From: a virus
IMG/VR virus record: IMGVR_UViG_3300036781_000312
Coordinates: 1 to 53,988 of that record
Length of the DNA: 53,988 nt
Direction: 5' to 3' (one strand)
Shown in pieces: positions 37,798-46,458 of this stretch. Under the pieces are notes generated by a model. The model was not told the origin of the DNA. It searched no databases and saw only the letters and a list, made by a program, of their open reading frames with translations. The position numbers and the translations under genes were made by a program. Each line of letters opens with the position of its first letter. The first letter of the stretch is position 1.

Positions 37798-37817
37798 CCG
37801 TTCAACCACCCAACCAG

Positions 37818-37847
37818 AGGGCCGCCTAGCGCGGCCCTTTTCTTTTT
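37818..37847 (+). terminator. Intrinsic terminator after the sheath gene
   Basis: AGGGCCGC (37818-37825), loop CTAGC, GCGGCCCT (37831-37838), then TTTTCTTTTT and the GGAG of the tube gene. Placement is the same as before the sheath. Confidence 0.82.
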
Positions 37848-37859
37848 GGAGAGCCCATC

Positions 37860-38291
37860 ATGCCGTTGAATGGCTACACCGTCGGCCGGGATCTGTCCCT
37901 CGACATCGTCGGCCCCACCGGGCCGATCCGGTTCAACCAGATCACCGAGTTCAAGGCCAAGCCGGACATCACCGATCAGAAGATCAAGGGGCTGGACGGC
38001 ATCACCCGGCACCTTCGTTTCCCCGACGGCTGGTCGGGCTCGTTCTCGATCGAGCGGCAGGACAGCGCCCTGGACGACTACTGGGCGCAGCTCGAGGCGA
38101 ACTACTACGCCGGCATCAACGAGCAAAGCCTGACCATCACCGAGACCATCACCGAGGTGAACGGCAGCGTGTCCCAGTATCGCTTCCAGGAAGTGTTGCT
38201 GAAACTGGACGATGCCGGCGACTACAAAGGCGACGCCAGCGTGAAGCAGATGCTCAGCTTCGTGGCTGCCCGCCGCATCAAGGTGTCCTAA
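37860..38291 (+). CDS. Tail tube protein
   Basis: 143 aa. MPLNGYTVGRDLSLDIVGPT, FNQITEFKAKPDITDQKIKG, LRFPDGWSGSFSIERQDSAL and a final FAAxRRIKVS-like strand match the tube family that forms hexameric rings inside the sheath. GGAG lies six bases upstream of the ATG. Confidence 0.9.
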   Translation: MPLNGYTVGRDLSLDIVGPTGPIRFNQITEFKAKPDITDQKIKGLDGITRHLRFPDGWSGSFSIERQDSALDDYWAQLEANYYAGINEQSLTITETITEVNGSVSQYRFQEVLLKLDDAGDYKGDASVKQMLSFVAARRIKVS

Positions 38292-38293
38292 GC

Positions 38294-38701
38294 ATGTCGA
38301 AAATCGAACTCGTCACCGCGCCGCCCGCCGGCGCCAACAGCCCCACCCAGCAGGCGGTCGCGCGCGCCGCCGCGGCCCACGACATCATCGACAACCTGGG
38401 CCGCATCATCACGCTCAAGAAGCCGGGCGTGCTGGCGCAGTTCCGCATCGTCGAAATCATGGAGTCCTCGGCAAAGAACGAGGTGTACATGGCGATGGTG
38501 ATGCCCATCATCTTCGTGGCCGCGATCGACGGCGATCCGGTGCTGATGCCGAACTCCAAGCGCGAGGTGGAAGCGCTGATTTCGCGGCTGGACGATGAAG
38601 GCGTGGATGCCGTCCACAAGGGCGTGGTCGAGCACTTCGGCGGCGGCGCAGTGACGCCGGAGGAAGCTGACCGGCAGAAGACCGTAATAAAAAACTCGTA
38701 A
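38294..38701 (+). CDS. Tail assembly chaperone, short (unshifted) form
   Basis: 135 aa: MSKIELVTAPPAGANSPTQQ, then AHDIIDNLGRIITLKKPGVL and MVMPIIFVAAIDGDPVLMPN. This alpha/beta domain is typical of the first ORF of the myophage tail assembly chaperone pair placed between tube and tape measure. The last codons carry a slippery site that diverts some ribosomes to the longer form. Confidence 0.85.
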   Translation: MSKIELVTAPPAGANSPTQQAVARAAAAHDIIDNLGRIITLKKPGVLAQFRIVEIMESSAKNEVYMAMVMPIIFVAAIDGDPVLMPNSKREVEALISRLDDEGVDAVHKGVVEHFGGGAVTPEEADRQKTVIKNS

Positions 38702-38868
38702 GGGCCTCGCCACTGCAGGAATGCCTCTGGCTGATCAAGAACGGCATTCCCTTTGACGTGGCCTTTCAACTCGACGACCTGACGCGCACCGCCTGGTCGA
38801 TCATGTTCAGTGAAATGGAGGGCCATGTGTTCGATTTCAGCACGATGGCCTTCAAGGAACAAACCTGA
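38294..38868 (+). CDS. Tail assembly chaperone, -1 frameshift fusion
   Basis: A -1 slip at A AAA AAC (38689-38695) continues as LVRASPLQECLWLIKNGIPF, then DVAFQLDDLTRTAWSIMFSE and ends at TGA 38866-38868, overlapping the next ATG. The downstream part has no start of its own and its frame is offset by -1 from the short form, as in gpG/GT of lambda and the E/E' pair of P2. Total about 191 aa. The fusion would bind tape measure and tube during tail assembly. Confidence 0.82.
38689..38695 (+). promoter_or_regulatory. Programmed -1 frameshift heptamer A AAA AAC
   Basis: The zero-frame codons ATA AAA AAC put A_AAA_AAC in the canonical X_XXY_YYZ register three codons before the stop (38699-38701). 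It is an efficient slippery sequence in E. coli-type ribosomes. A GC-rich region with partial pairing (GGGCCTCGCCACTGCAGG) follows. Confidence 0.85.
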
Positions 38869-39350
38869 TGTCCGGCGTCAAGGAATTCCACGACATCGCC
38901 CACTTCCTCGCCCACCTCGCGCATGTCGAGGTGGCGGTGAAGGTGACGGAGCACCACGCGCTGGAGCACGCCTGCCGGATCATCGAGAAGGATGCCAAGG
39001 GGCAATTCGGTCGGTATCAGGGTGATGTGCCGCCCTTCGGCGCCTGGCCGCCACTGGCGGAAACCACCCTCAAGCAGCACAACGACCTCGGCGTCGGCGA
39101 TACGCCGCTGCTGGTGAGCGGCTATCTGCGCGAGAGCATCAGCCACGAGGTGGAAGGCAAAAACGCCGTCGTGGGCTCGGACGACGACGTGATGGTTTAT
39201 CAGGAACTGGGCACCGACAAGATTCCGCCGCGGCCGGTGCTCGGGCCGGCGGGCATCAAATCCGGCCCGGCGGTGGCGAAGCTGCTGGGTGAAGCCGTCG
39301 TAGAGGCGATGGAGTACGGCGCGGTGGCCGACTGGGTCAAGCTGAAATAG
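38868..39350 (+). CDS. HK97 gp10-like tail completion protein
   Basis: 160 aa. FHDIAHFLAHLAHVEVAVKV, EHACRIIEKDAKGQFGRYQG and LLVSGYLRESISHEVEGKNA with GSDDDVMVYQELGTDKIPPR match the HK97-gp10-like fold (EGGTxxxxPRP-like end). It would complete or stabilise the tail or neck. Confidence 0.78.
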   Translation: MSGVKEFHDIAHFLAHLAHVEVAVKVTEHHALEHACRIIEKDAKGQFGRYQGDVPPFGAWPPLAETTLKQHNDLGVGDTPLLVSGYLRESISHEVEGKNAVVGSDDDVMVYQELGTDKIPPRPVLGPAGIKSGPAVAKLLGEAVVEAMEYGAVADWVKLK

Positions 39351-39564
39351 CGGCCCAAAACAGCAGCGCCAGCAGGGACAGCAGCGCGGCGCACACGACC
39401 AAGCCGGTGACGCCCATCACCACCAGAAATATGCGCGTGCTCAAGGGCATGGTGTTGCGCCAGAACGGTGGCCGCGGCCCCGACAGATTTGGGTATTGGA
39501 CCCACGAAACATGATCCGCGAGCCATTCATGGGCGCGGAATCGAAGCGAAATCGGACGATTCAT
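39337..39564 (-). CDS. Antisense single-span membrane protein (candidate moron)
   Basis: 75 aa. MNRPISLRFRAHEWLADHVS is followed by a single hydrophobic helix (RIFLVVMGVTGLVVCAALLS LLALLFW). It lies in an otherwise empty 212-bp gap of the rightward late operon and runs against it. Its ATG (39562-39564) shares CATG with the tape-measure ATG. The CDS tail overlaps the gp10-like gene by 14 bp. The composition is protein-like. Confidence 0.6.
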   Translation of the reverse strand: MNRPISLRFRAHEWLADHVSWVQYPNLSGPRPPFWRNTMPLSTRIFLVVMGVTGLVVCAALLSLLALLFWAAISA

Positions 39565-41437
39565 GTTCTCTGCCTACAAAATCGGCGTGCAGTTGTCGCT
39601 CGCGAGCAACCTGGGGACCGGGCTGGCGCTGCTCGCCACCCAGTTCTCGGCGCTCAACAAGCACGTCGGGGGCACACAGAATAGCGTAAATCAGCTGGAA
39701 AAGCAGTTGCTGTCGATCAAGCGCCTGGGCCTGATCGGCGGGGCGCTGACGGCCGTGGGCACCTTCGGCCTGGCCGCCCTCAAGGGGCCGCTGGACGAGG
39801 CGCGCAAGTTCCAGACCGAGGTGGCGCGCTTCACCGCGCTGGGCCTGGGCGACCGCGCCAATGCGGACGCGGTCAAGTTCGCCAACGGCATGAACATCAT
39901 GGGCAGCAGCGCCCGCGAAAACCTCAAGCTGCTCAAGGAAGCGACCGCGATCACCGGCGACCTGCACCACGCCATGGAAATCACGCCGCTCCTGGCGAAA
40001 ATGAAGTTCGGCATCGAGTCGGTGATGGGCGAAGGCTCAGGCGCCGGCTTCGAGCGCATGTTCCAGGACGCCATCAAGGTGACGGAGCTGCGCGGCGCGC
40101 TGGTGGACCGTCAAACCGGCCACATCGACACCGCGAAGTTCACCCGCGTGCTCGACATGATGACGAAGGCCTACGTTGCCAGCGGCGGCACGGTCAAGCC
40201 CAGCGACTACCTGGCCGCGATCAAGACCGGCGGCCTGTCGGCGAAGCTGATGAACGACGAAATGTTCTTCTACGGCCTCGGGCACTTCATGCAGGAATCC
40301 GGCGGCAGCCGCACCGGCACCGCCGCCATGTCGATGTTCCAGAACTGGGCGATGGGCCGCATGCCGCAGCGCGTCGCGGAACGCATGTCCGGGCTCGGCT
40401 TGCTCGACCCGAAGGCGATCCACTACGGCACGACCGGACACATCACCGGCGTGGACCCGATGGGCATCGTGCGCGCGCAGGAATTCACGCAAAACCCGTT
40501 CAAGTACGTGAATGAGGTAGTAGTGCCGCTGCTCCAGAAAAAGGGCTACAGCGGCGACAACCTCAATCTGCAGCTCGGGACACTGTTCGGCATCCGCACG
40601 GCGCAGAACCTGGCCGACCAGATGGTGCGAGAGCAGAAGGTGGCCGACCTGTACATCACGCGCGCCGGCAAGGCCAGCGGCATCGAAGGGCTATACAAGG
40701 GCGGCACCAACACCGTTGATGGGCAATTTATCAACCTGCACGCCCAATGGGCCAATGTGATGAAGGAACTGGGGATCACCATCCTGCCGGTTGCCATTCG
40801 TGCCTTGCGAATCGTCAATGAAGTATTGAGCGATGGAGTAAGGCTGATGCGTGAGTACCCGAAGTTCACCCAGTACATGACCGTGGCGTTTGGCGTGCTG
40901 TCCGCCATCGTCGCCACCGGCGGCGTCGTCATGATGGCCACCGCCGCGTTCAAGGCGCTGGGCCTGGCTCTCGCAATGCAGGGCATCGGTGGCGCCGCCG
41001 GCATCACCAAGATGGGCCTGGCGATGGGCGGCCTCAAGGGCGGGCTCGTCGCGCTGTCGGCCGGGATCGGCTACCTCGCCGGCACCCTGCTCAACGACAA
41101 GGTGATCACCCCACTGATCCAGAAATTCAGCGGCAACAAAAACGGCACCCTCGGGACCGAGATTTACAACTGGTTCCACGACGACGAAAACAACCCCGGC
41201 GCGCGCCGCAGCGGCCAGTGGGGGCCGGCGTATACCGGCCCCGGTTCGCGCGTGGTGCCCACCGGCAAGCCAACCCAGACCATCCAGGTGCAAACCCAGA
41301 TCAACATGGACGGGCGCAAGCTCGCCGACGCCGTGACCGCGCACCAGGCGCGCGAAGCCGCGCGGCCGGTCGGCGGCACGATGGGCTTTGATCCTTCCAT
41401 GGCGCCGCGGCCTCTAGGCGCCAGCGGCGGATTCTGA
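39563..41437 (+). CDS. Tape measure protein
   Basis: 624 aa. MFSAYKIGVQLSLASNLGTG, ALNKHVGGTQNSVNQLEKQL begin an extended helical N-terminus; central helices (ATAITGDLHHAMEITPLLAK, FEAAGFERMFQ-like) and hydrophobic segments around 450-540 (YMTVAFGVLSAIVATGGVVM, LGLALAMQGIGGAAG) fit a tape measure that sets tail length and enters the host membrane. The length predicts a short to medium contractile tail. Confidence 0.88.
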   Translation: MFSAYKIGVQLSLASNLGTGLALLATQFSALNKHVGGTQNSVNQLEKQLLSIKRLGLIGGALTAVGTFGLAALKGPLDEARKFQTEVARFTALGLGDRANADAVKFANGMNIMGSSARENLKLLKEATAITGDLHHAMEITPLLAKMKFGIESVMGEGSGAGFERMFQDAIKVTELRGALVDRQTGHIDTAKFTRVLDMMTKAYVASGGTVKPSDYLAAIKTGGLSAKLMNDEMFFYGLGHFMQESGGSRTGTAAMSMFQNWAMGRMPQRVAERMSGLGLLDPKAIHYGTTGHITGVDPMGIVRAQEFTQNPFKYVNEVVVPLLQKKGYSGDNLNLQLGTLFGIRTAQNLADQMVREQKVADLYITRAGKASGIEGLYKGGTNTVDGQFINLHAQWANVMKELGITILPVAIRALRIVNEVLSDGVRLMREYPKFTQYMTVAFGVLSAIVATGGVVMMATAAFKALGLALAMQGIGGAAGITKMGLAMGGLKGGLVALSAGIGYLAGTLLNDKVITPLIQKFSGNKNGTLGTEIYNWFHDDENNPGARRSGQWGPAYTGPGSRVVPTGKPTQTIQVQTQINMDGRKLADAVTAHQAREAARPVGGTMGFDPSMAPRPLGASGGF

Positions 41438-42396
41438 TGAAACCCGACACCGTACTCACCATCGGCGAATTTGAGTTCAGCGGCACCGAAATCCCCGAGC
41501 GCATCCCTTTCGGCGGCCGGCAGACCCTGAAAGTGCACCAACTGGTGGGCGGCGCGCGCGTGGTCGACGCCATGGGCAAAGAGGACGACCCGTTGGCGTG
41601 GTCCGGCATCATGAACGGGCAGAACGCCCTGCTGCGTGCGCGGTACCTGAAAAGCCTGTGCAACTCCGGGCAGGCGGTGCCGCTGTTCTGGTCGCAGCTC
41701 GCCTACAACGTGATCATCGACCGCTTCGACCCGGTGTACGAGCTGTTCCACCGCATCCCGTACAGCATTTCCTGCACGGTGGTGTCAGACTACAACTACC
41801 CGGTGACGCAGATCGCGCCGGCGGGCGTGGATGATGCCATCCGCGCCGATATGACGTCGGCGATGGGCCTGGGCGACCTGATTGGCGACGGGCCGCTGTC
41901 GGCCGCGCTGGGCACGCTCAACAGCGCGATCAGCGCGGTGTCGAACTTCGCCACCGCCACCCAGAGCATGATCAACGGCGTGCTGGCGCCGCTGGCCGCC
42001 GTGCAGGCGCGGGTGGGCATCCTGACCTCTAGCCTCGGCAACACCATCGCCAGCGTCACCACGCTGGGCGGCGTGCTCCCCAACAACCCGATCTCGCAGA
42101 TCGCCAGCCGCCTGACGAACCAGGTGGTCGCCATGAACCAGTTGCCGCAGCTCTACAGCCTCGGCAGCGTGCTCGGGCGCATGGGCGGCAACCTCGGCAC
42201 CATCGGCGGCGGCGCGAACATCGTGGCGACCGCCGGCGGCAACCTGTTCAGCATGGCGGAGAAGGCCTACGGCGACATTACGGCCTGGACCGGCATAGCC
42301 AAAGCGAATTCGCTGGTGGACCCGCAAATCGCCGGCCTGGCCAACATCGTCATTCCGGCGGTGAAGGACCTGACGGGCGGCATCCTGTCGGCGTAA
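41437..42396 (+). CDS. Tail hub/baseplate protein with C-terminal LysM-like domain
   Basis: 319 aa. The N-terminal domain (TVLTIGEFEFSGTEIPERIP, FWSQLAYNVIIDRFDPVYEL, PYSISCTVVSDYNYP) is the type seen in tail hub/DNA-circulation-like proteins. A helical middle precedes a LysM-like end (GNLFSMAEKAYGDITAWTGI AKANSL, then GLANIVIPA). LysM should bind peptidoglycan or the hub below the tail tube, as gpX-like proteins do. It starts overlapping the tape-measure stop (TGATG). Confidence 0.72.
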   Translation: MKPDTVLTIGEFEFSGTEIPERIPFGGRQTLKVHQLVGGARVVDAMGKEDDPLAWSGIMNGQNALLRARYLKSLCNSGQAVPLFWSQLAYNVIIDRFDPVYELFHRIPYSISCTVVSDYNYPVTQIAPAGVDDAIRADMTSAMGLGDLIGDGPLSAALGTLNSAISAVSNFATATQSMINGVLAPLAAVQARVGILTSSLGNTIASVTTLGGVLPNNPISQIASRLTNQVVAMNQLPQLYSLGSVLGRMGGNLGTIGGGANIVATAGGNLFSMAEKAYGDITAWTGIAKANSLVDPQIAGLANIVIPAVKDLTGGILSA

Positions 42397-42398
42397 CC

Positions 42399-43520
42399 AT
42401 GTGGCTCAACACCGTACCGGCGCCGTCGGAAGGCCGTCGCCCGCGCGGGCTCGTGCGCGTCAACGACGTGGTCTTGCCCGGCTGGGTGGAATGGGAGGCG
42501 GAGGGAAACAGCTTCTACCAGGCCGACACCTTCCGGGTCCAGTTCGCCGTCTCCGCCCTGCCGGCGGACCACGGCGCCGATTGGTGGTCGCGCCAGCAGG
42601 AGATTTTCGTCGAGCTATTCGGGGGCTTCCCTGACGATCCCGACCACTTCGCGCCCACCGACCTCAAGAGCGAGCTTTACGGCCGCGTCGACCAGCTCGA
42701 CTTCGACATTGTGGCCGGCACCATCGTCCTCACCGGGCGCGACCTTACCAGCGTGCTGATCGACACGAAGACCACGCAGAAATGGCCGAACCTGACGGCC
42801 TCGGGTATCGCCACCGCCATCGCCGTCGAGCATGGCCTGACGCCGGTTGTCACGTCGACCACCACCAAAGCCGGCACGTACTACGAAATCGACCACGTCG
42901 CCCTGACCGATGAGCGAAGCGAGTGGGACCTGCTGACCTGGCTGGCGCGGCAGGAACAGTTCAACGTCTACGTACGCGGGAAAGAACTGCACTTCGAGCC
43001 CGCGGCGTCGCCCTCGGACACCGCCTACTTGCTGAAATGGGTGCCGCCCAGCGCCGACGCCCCGCCGCAGTTCAACGGCGTCAGCCTGAGCTTTTCGCGC
43101 AATCTCACGCTGGCGAAGGGCATCACCGTCACGGTGCGGTCGTGGCATACGAAGAGCAAAAAGAGTTTTTCGGAGTCCTTCCCGCGCACCGGCCGCAGCA
43201 TCCAGGCGGGCAAGGCGAAGCCTTTCGGCGCGACGCAGGCTTACACCTACACGATCCCGAACCTGACGCCGGAGCAGGCGCTGCAAAAGGCGCAGGCGCT
43301 GCACAAGGAAATCACCGACCACGAAATGCGGATGAGCGCGACGCTTCCCGGCGACGCCATCCTGACCACGCGCAACGTCATCCAGGTGGCAGGCACCGGC
43401 ACCGCGTTCGACCAGATCTACTACCCGGACAGCATCAAGCGGGTGTTGAGCGCGTCCGGTGGCTACGACATGTCGGTGACGTCGAAAAACCACTCCCCCG
43501 AGAGCCTGGCGGCCGTATGA
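42399..43520 (+). CDS. Baseplate hub protein (gpD/gp27-like)
   Basis: 373 aa. VNDVVLPGWVEWEAEGNSFY, the FVELFGGFPDDPDHFAPTDL stretch, LYGRVDQLDFDIVAGTIVLT GRDLTSVLIDTKT and LTWLARQEQFNVYVRG correspond to the two-beta-barrel hub of contractile tails. The C-terminal part is a helical/strand region with GDAILTTRNVIQVAGTG. It forms the trimeric hub to which the spike binds. Confidence 0.82.
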   Translation: MWLNTVPAPSEGRRPRGLVRVNDVVLPGWVEWEAEGNSFYQADTFRVQFAVSALPADHGADWWSRQQEIFVELFGGFPDDPDHFAPTDLKSELYGRVDQLDFDIVAGTIVLTGRDLTSVLIDTKTTQKWPNLTASGIATAIAVEHGLTPVVTSTTTKAGTYYEIDHVALTDERSEWDLLTWLARQEQFNVYVRGKELHFEPAASPSDTAYLLKWVPPSADAPPQFNGVSLSFSRNLTLAKGITVTVRSWHTKSKKSFSESFPRTGRSIQAGKAKPFGATQAYTYTIPNLTPEQALQKAQALHKEITDHEMRMSATLPGDAILTTRNVIQVAGTGTAFDQIYYPDSIKRVLSASGGYDMSVTSKNHSPESLAAV

Positions 43521-44176
43521 GCATGAAGCACCTCCTCAACCAGATTCGCCTCCAGGCGCAACTGGCGGAGTCGAACCGCGCCGCGCCGCGCATGTGCCTG
43601 GTGAGCAGCTACGACCCGAGCAGCTACTGCGCCAAAGTGATGGTGCAGCCGGAAAACACTGAATCGGGCTGGCTGTCGGTGGCATCGATGTGGGTAGGCA
43701 ACGGCTGGGGCATGTTTTCGCCGCCGGTGCCGGGCACGATGGTTAACGTCCACTTCCAGGAGGACGATTTCCAGTCCGGTTACATCTGCGCCGCCTTCTA
43801 CAACGACGAGGAGCGCCCGCTGGCGGTGCCGGCCGGCGAACTCTGGATGCAGCACAAGAATGGCGCCTTCCTCAAGCTGCAAAACGACGGCAGCGCGACC
43901 TTTTCCGACGGCGCCGGCGCCACGGTGCGCCTGAACGGCGACGGCACGATCACCAGCGCCGCCACCAAATGGGACCACACCGGCCCGGTCAACATCACCG
44001 GCGACGTGACCATCACCGGCAACGAGAAGGTCAACGGCAACATCGTCGCCAGCCAAGACATCAGCGACCACAACACCAAGTCGATGGCGGGCATGCGCAC
44101 GACGTTCAACAGCCACACCCATCCGGAGAACGGTACGGGCGGCGGCACCACCAGCGCGCCCAACCAGAACATGTAA
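43517..44176 (+). CDS. Baseplate spike protein (gpV-like)
   Basis: 219 aa. An OB-fold N-terminus (CLVSSYDPSSYCAKVMVQPE, GNGWGMFSPPVPGTMVNVHF) and a repetitive beta-prism (NITGDVTITGNEKVNGNIVA) end in FNSHTHPENGTGG; the HxHP-type tip likely binds a metal ion. This is the trimeric needle that punctures the outer membrane. It overlaps the hub gene by four bases. Confidence 0.88.
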   Translation: MSMKHLLNQIRLQAQLAESNRAAPRMCLVSSYDPSSYCAKVMVQPENTESGWLSVASMWVGNGWGMFSPPVPGTMVNVHFQEDDFQSGYICAAFYNDEERPLAVPAGELWMQHKNGAFLKLQNDGSATFSDGAGATVRLNGDGTITSAATKWDHTGPVNITGDVTITGNEKVNGNIVASQDISDHNTKSMAGMRTTFNSHTHPENGTGGGTTSAPNQNM

Positions 44177-44586
44177 TGGCCCAGCAGCTAAACGACCTCT
44201 TCCACTACTTCGGCAGCGACATCGCGGCATCGTCGACCGGGGATTTGCAGCCGGTGGACAGCGCCACGCGCGGGAAGCAGCGCATTCTGCGCCGCCTGCT
44301 CAACAACCCGACAGTGCGAAACGCAGACGGCAGCGTGGATCAGGGCGACTACATTTTTGAGCCCGGCTACGGCGCGGGTCTGGGCAAGTGGGTCGGGAAA
44401 CTCCGCGACGACGCGAAGATCAAGGCGTTGATTTTGGGCCAGATGCAGCTCGAAGACTCGGTGGCGCAGATACCAGAGCCGCAAATCATCTTGCAGGACA
44501 TTCCCGACGGCCTCTTCGTCTCGATCAGCTACGTCGATGCGCCGACCAACACCCCGCAAGTGCTTTCGTTCAACGTGACGGCATAG
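44176..44586 (+). CDS. Baseplate wedge protein (gp25/gpW-like)
   Basis: 136 aa. FHYFGSDIAASSTGDLQPVD, RILRRLLNNPTVRNADGSVD, GDYIFEPGYGAGLGKWVGK and QMQLEDSVAQIPEPQIILQD match the gp25-like lysozyme-fold wedge family. It starts at TAATG with the spike gene. Confidence 0.82.
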   Translation: MAQQLNDLFHYFGSDIAASSTGDLQPVDSATRGKQRILRRLLNNPTVRNADGSVDQGDYIFEPGYGAGLGKWVGKLRDDAKIKALILGQMQLEDSVAQIPEPQIILQDIPDGLFVSISYVDAPTNTPQVLSFNVTA

Positions 44587-44590
44587 GCCA

Positions 44591-45733
44591 ATGGCAACCC
44601 CGAACACCAAGACCTTCGCGCAGCTCGTCTCCGACCAGGTAGCCGCTATCCAAGGCGCGGCGCGATCGCTCGTCGATTTGACGGTAGGCAGCATCTTGCT
44701 TGCTGTGGTGCAGGCGAACGCCGCGGTGCAGCTATGGCTGCAAGGCCTGATCCTGCTGCTGCTCGCCACCACGCGCGCCTCGACCTCGACCGGCAGCGAC
44801 CTCGATACCTTCGTCGGCGATTTCGGCCTGACGCGCGAGCCCGCGGTGGCGGCGATCGGCACCGTGACGTTCACCCGCTTCACGGCCAGCCAGCAGGCGA
44901 GCCTGCCGGTCGGCGCGACCGTGCAGACCGCCGACGGGACGCAGAAGTTTGTTGTGGTGGCCGACCCGGAGAACGGTGCGTATAACAGCGGCGACAACAC
45001 TTACGTGCTGCCGGTGAACACGGCCTCGTTGGATGTGCCAGTGCAAGCGGCGACGGCCGGCATCGGCGGCAACGCCCAGGCCGGGCAGATCAACACCATC
45101 ACCCAGGCGCTGCCGGGTATCGACACGGTCAACAACGCCCAGTCGTTCACTTCCGGCAAGGACGCCGAGGGCGACGCCGCGCTGCGCCTGCGCTTCATCG
45201 CCTTCATCGCCAGCCTGTCGAAAGGCACCAAGGGCGCGATCGACTACGCCATCACCTCGCTGCAGGTAGGCGTCACCGATACGCTGGTGGAAAATGAGAC
45301 CTACGAAGGCGTCGGAAAAGACGGCTATTTCTACGCGGTGGTCGACGACGGCACCGGCATGCCTTCCGACGAGTTCATTTCCACGGCAAACAACGCGATC
45401 GACGCGGTACGCCCGTTCACCTCCACCTTTGGCGTTTTCAAGCCGGTGCTCGTGAACGCCGATGTCACGATGGTGATCACCACTGGTCCGGGCTACACGC
45501 ATGCCGATGAGGTTGCGATGGTGGTGGCAGCGCTGAGCACCTTCATTGGCACTCTGCCGCGAGACAAGGAAACGCAGGTCCAGACCATGCCATATTCGCG
45601 CCTGTCGCAGATTGCTTACGACACGAGCCCAGGGGTTACCAACGTCACCGGTATCTTGCTCAACGGCGGAACCGACGATCTAACGGCAGACGCGAAGCAC
45701 AAGATTCAACCGCATACCCTGGACGTGACGTAA
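44591..45733 (+). CDS. Baseplate J-like protein
   Basis: 380 aa. FAQLVSDQVAAIQGAARSLV, STSTGSDLDTFVGDFGLTRE, PVGATVQTADGTQKFVVVAD, GAIDYAITSLQVGVTDTLVE and YGSDDG-like VDDGTGMPSDEFISTANNAI match the Baseplate_J family. It bridges hub and fibre attachment in the wedge. Confidence 0.9.
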   Translation: MATPNTKTFAQLVSDQVAAIQGAARSLVDLTVGSILLAVVQANAAVQLWLQGLILLLLATTRASTSTGSDLDTFVGDFGLTREPAVAAIGTVTFTRFTASQQASLPVGATVQTADGTQKFVVVADPENGAYNSGDNTYVLPVNTASLDVPVQAATAGIGGNAQAGQINTITQALPGIDTVNNAQSFTSGKDAEGDAALRLRFIAFIASLSKGTKGAIDYAITSLQVGVTDTLVENETYEGVGKDGYFYAVVDDGTGMPSDEFISTANNAIDAVRPFTSTFGVFKPVLVNADVTMVITTGPGYTHADEVAMVVAALSTFIGTLPRDKETQVQTMPYSRLSQIAYDTSPGVTNVTGILLNGGTDDLTADAKHKIQPHTLDVT

Positions 45734-46398
45734 TGGCGATCGGCGACCAACAGGACATCTTCAACCGGCTCAAGGGCACGATACCTCGCTGGTTCGGCGA
45801 TGACACGCCAATCCTCGATGCGCTGATCACCGGGATCGCCAGCGCCAGCGCAGCGATTTACGAGTTGTACCAGTACGCGAAGCTGCAAACGCGCATCAAG
45901 ACCGCTACCGACGGCTGGCTGGACATGATCGCCGCGGATTTCTTCGGCACGCGGGTACTGCGGAAGGCCGGACAGTCGGATACATCCTTCCGCGCCACCA
46001 TCATCACGCAAATACTGCGCGAGCGCGGCACCCGCGCCGGGATCATTAAGGTCATCGAGGACTTGACCGGCCGCACGCCACTGGTTTTCGAGCCAATGCG
46101 CCCGGCCGACACCGGCGGGTACCGCGTTGGCGGCGTCGGCTATGGCGTAGCGGGCGGATATGGCTCGCTGGCCGTTGGGCCGTATCAGGGCTTCGTGACC
46201 GTGTTCCGACCCATCGGGACCGGGGTGCCTTTTGTCGCTGGGTACGGCATCAGCACCGGCGGCTATGCAACGGCGTCGCGTGCGGCCTATGCATCGATCG
46301 ACCAGGTGACGCAGGCAGTGACCGATCAGGACATTTACGACGCGATCAGCGACGTCAAGCCCGAGGGCACGACGGTCTGGACGCGCATCACGAACTAG
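45733..46398 (+). CDS. Tail protein I-like baseplate component
   Basis: 221 aa. FNRLKGTIPRWFGDDTPILD, YELYQYAKLQTRIKTATDGW, LDMIAADFFGTRVLRKAGQS and GTRAGIIKVIEDLTGRTP follow the gpI-like pattern placed after J. The C-terminus is Gly-rich (GGYRVGGVGYGVAGGYGS). It is a connector between wedge and tail fibre. Confidence 0.78.
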   Translation: MAIGDQQDIFNRLKGTIPRWFGDDTPILDALITGIASASAAIYELYQYAKLQTRIKTATDGWLDMIAADFFGTRVLRKAGQSDTSFRATIITQILRERGTRAGIIKVIEDLTGRTPLVFEPMRPADTGGYRVGGVGYGVAGGYGSLAVGPYQGFVTVFRPIGTGVPFVAGYGISTGGYATASRAAYASIDQVTQAVTDQDIYDAISDVKPEGTTVWTRITN

Positions 46399-46418
46399 CC
46401 GTTCTCGCCGCACAACCG

Positions 46419-46441
46419 GGGCCGCAGTAGCGGCCCTTTTT
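46419..46441 (+). terminator. Intrinsic terminator before the tail fibre gene
   Basis: GGGCCGC (46419-46425), AGTA, GCGGCCC (46430-46436), then five T followed by CATTT and the fibre Shine-Dalgarno GGAGC. Confidence 0.82.
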
Positions 46442-46458
46442 CATTTATCGGAGCAAAA

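Noticed and set aside
35770-37809. Minus-strand open frame of 679 codons opposite the sheath gene
   Set aside because: It mirrors the sheath gene, is Arg/His/Gly-rich without recognisable domains, and arises from codon bias in GC-rich DNA.
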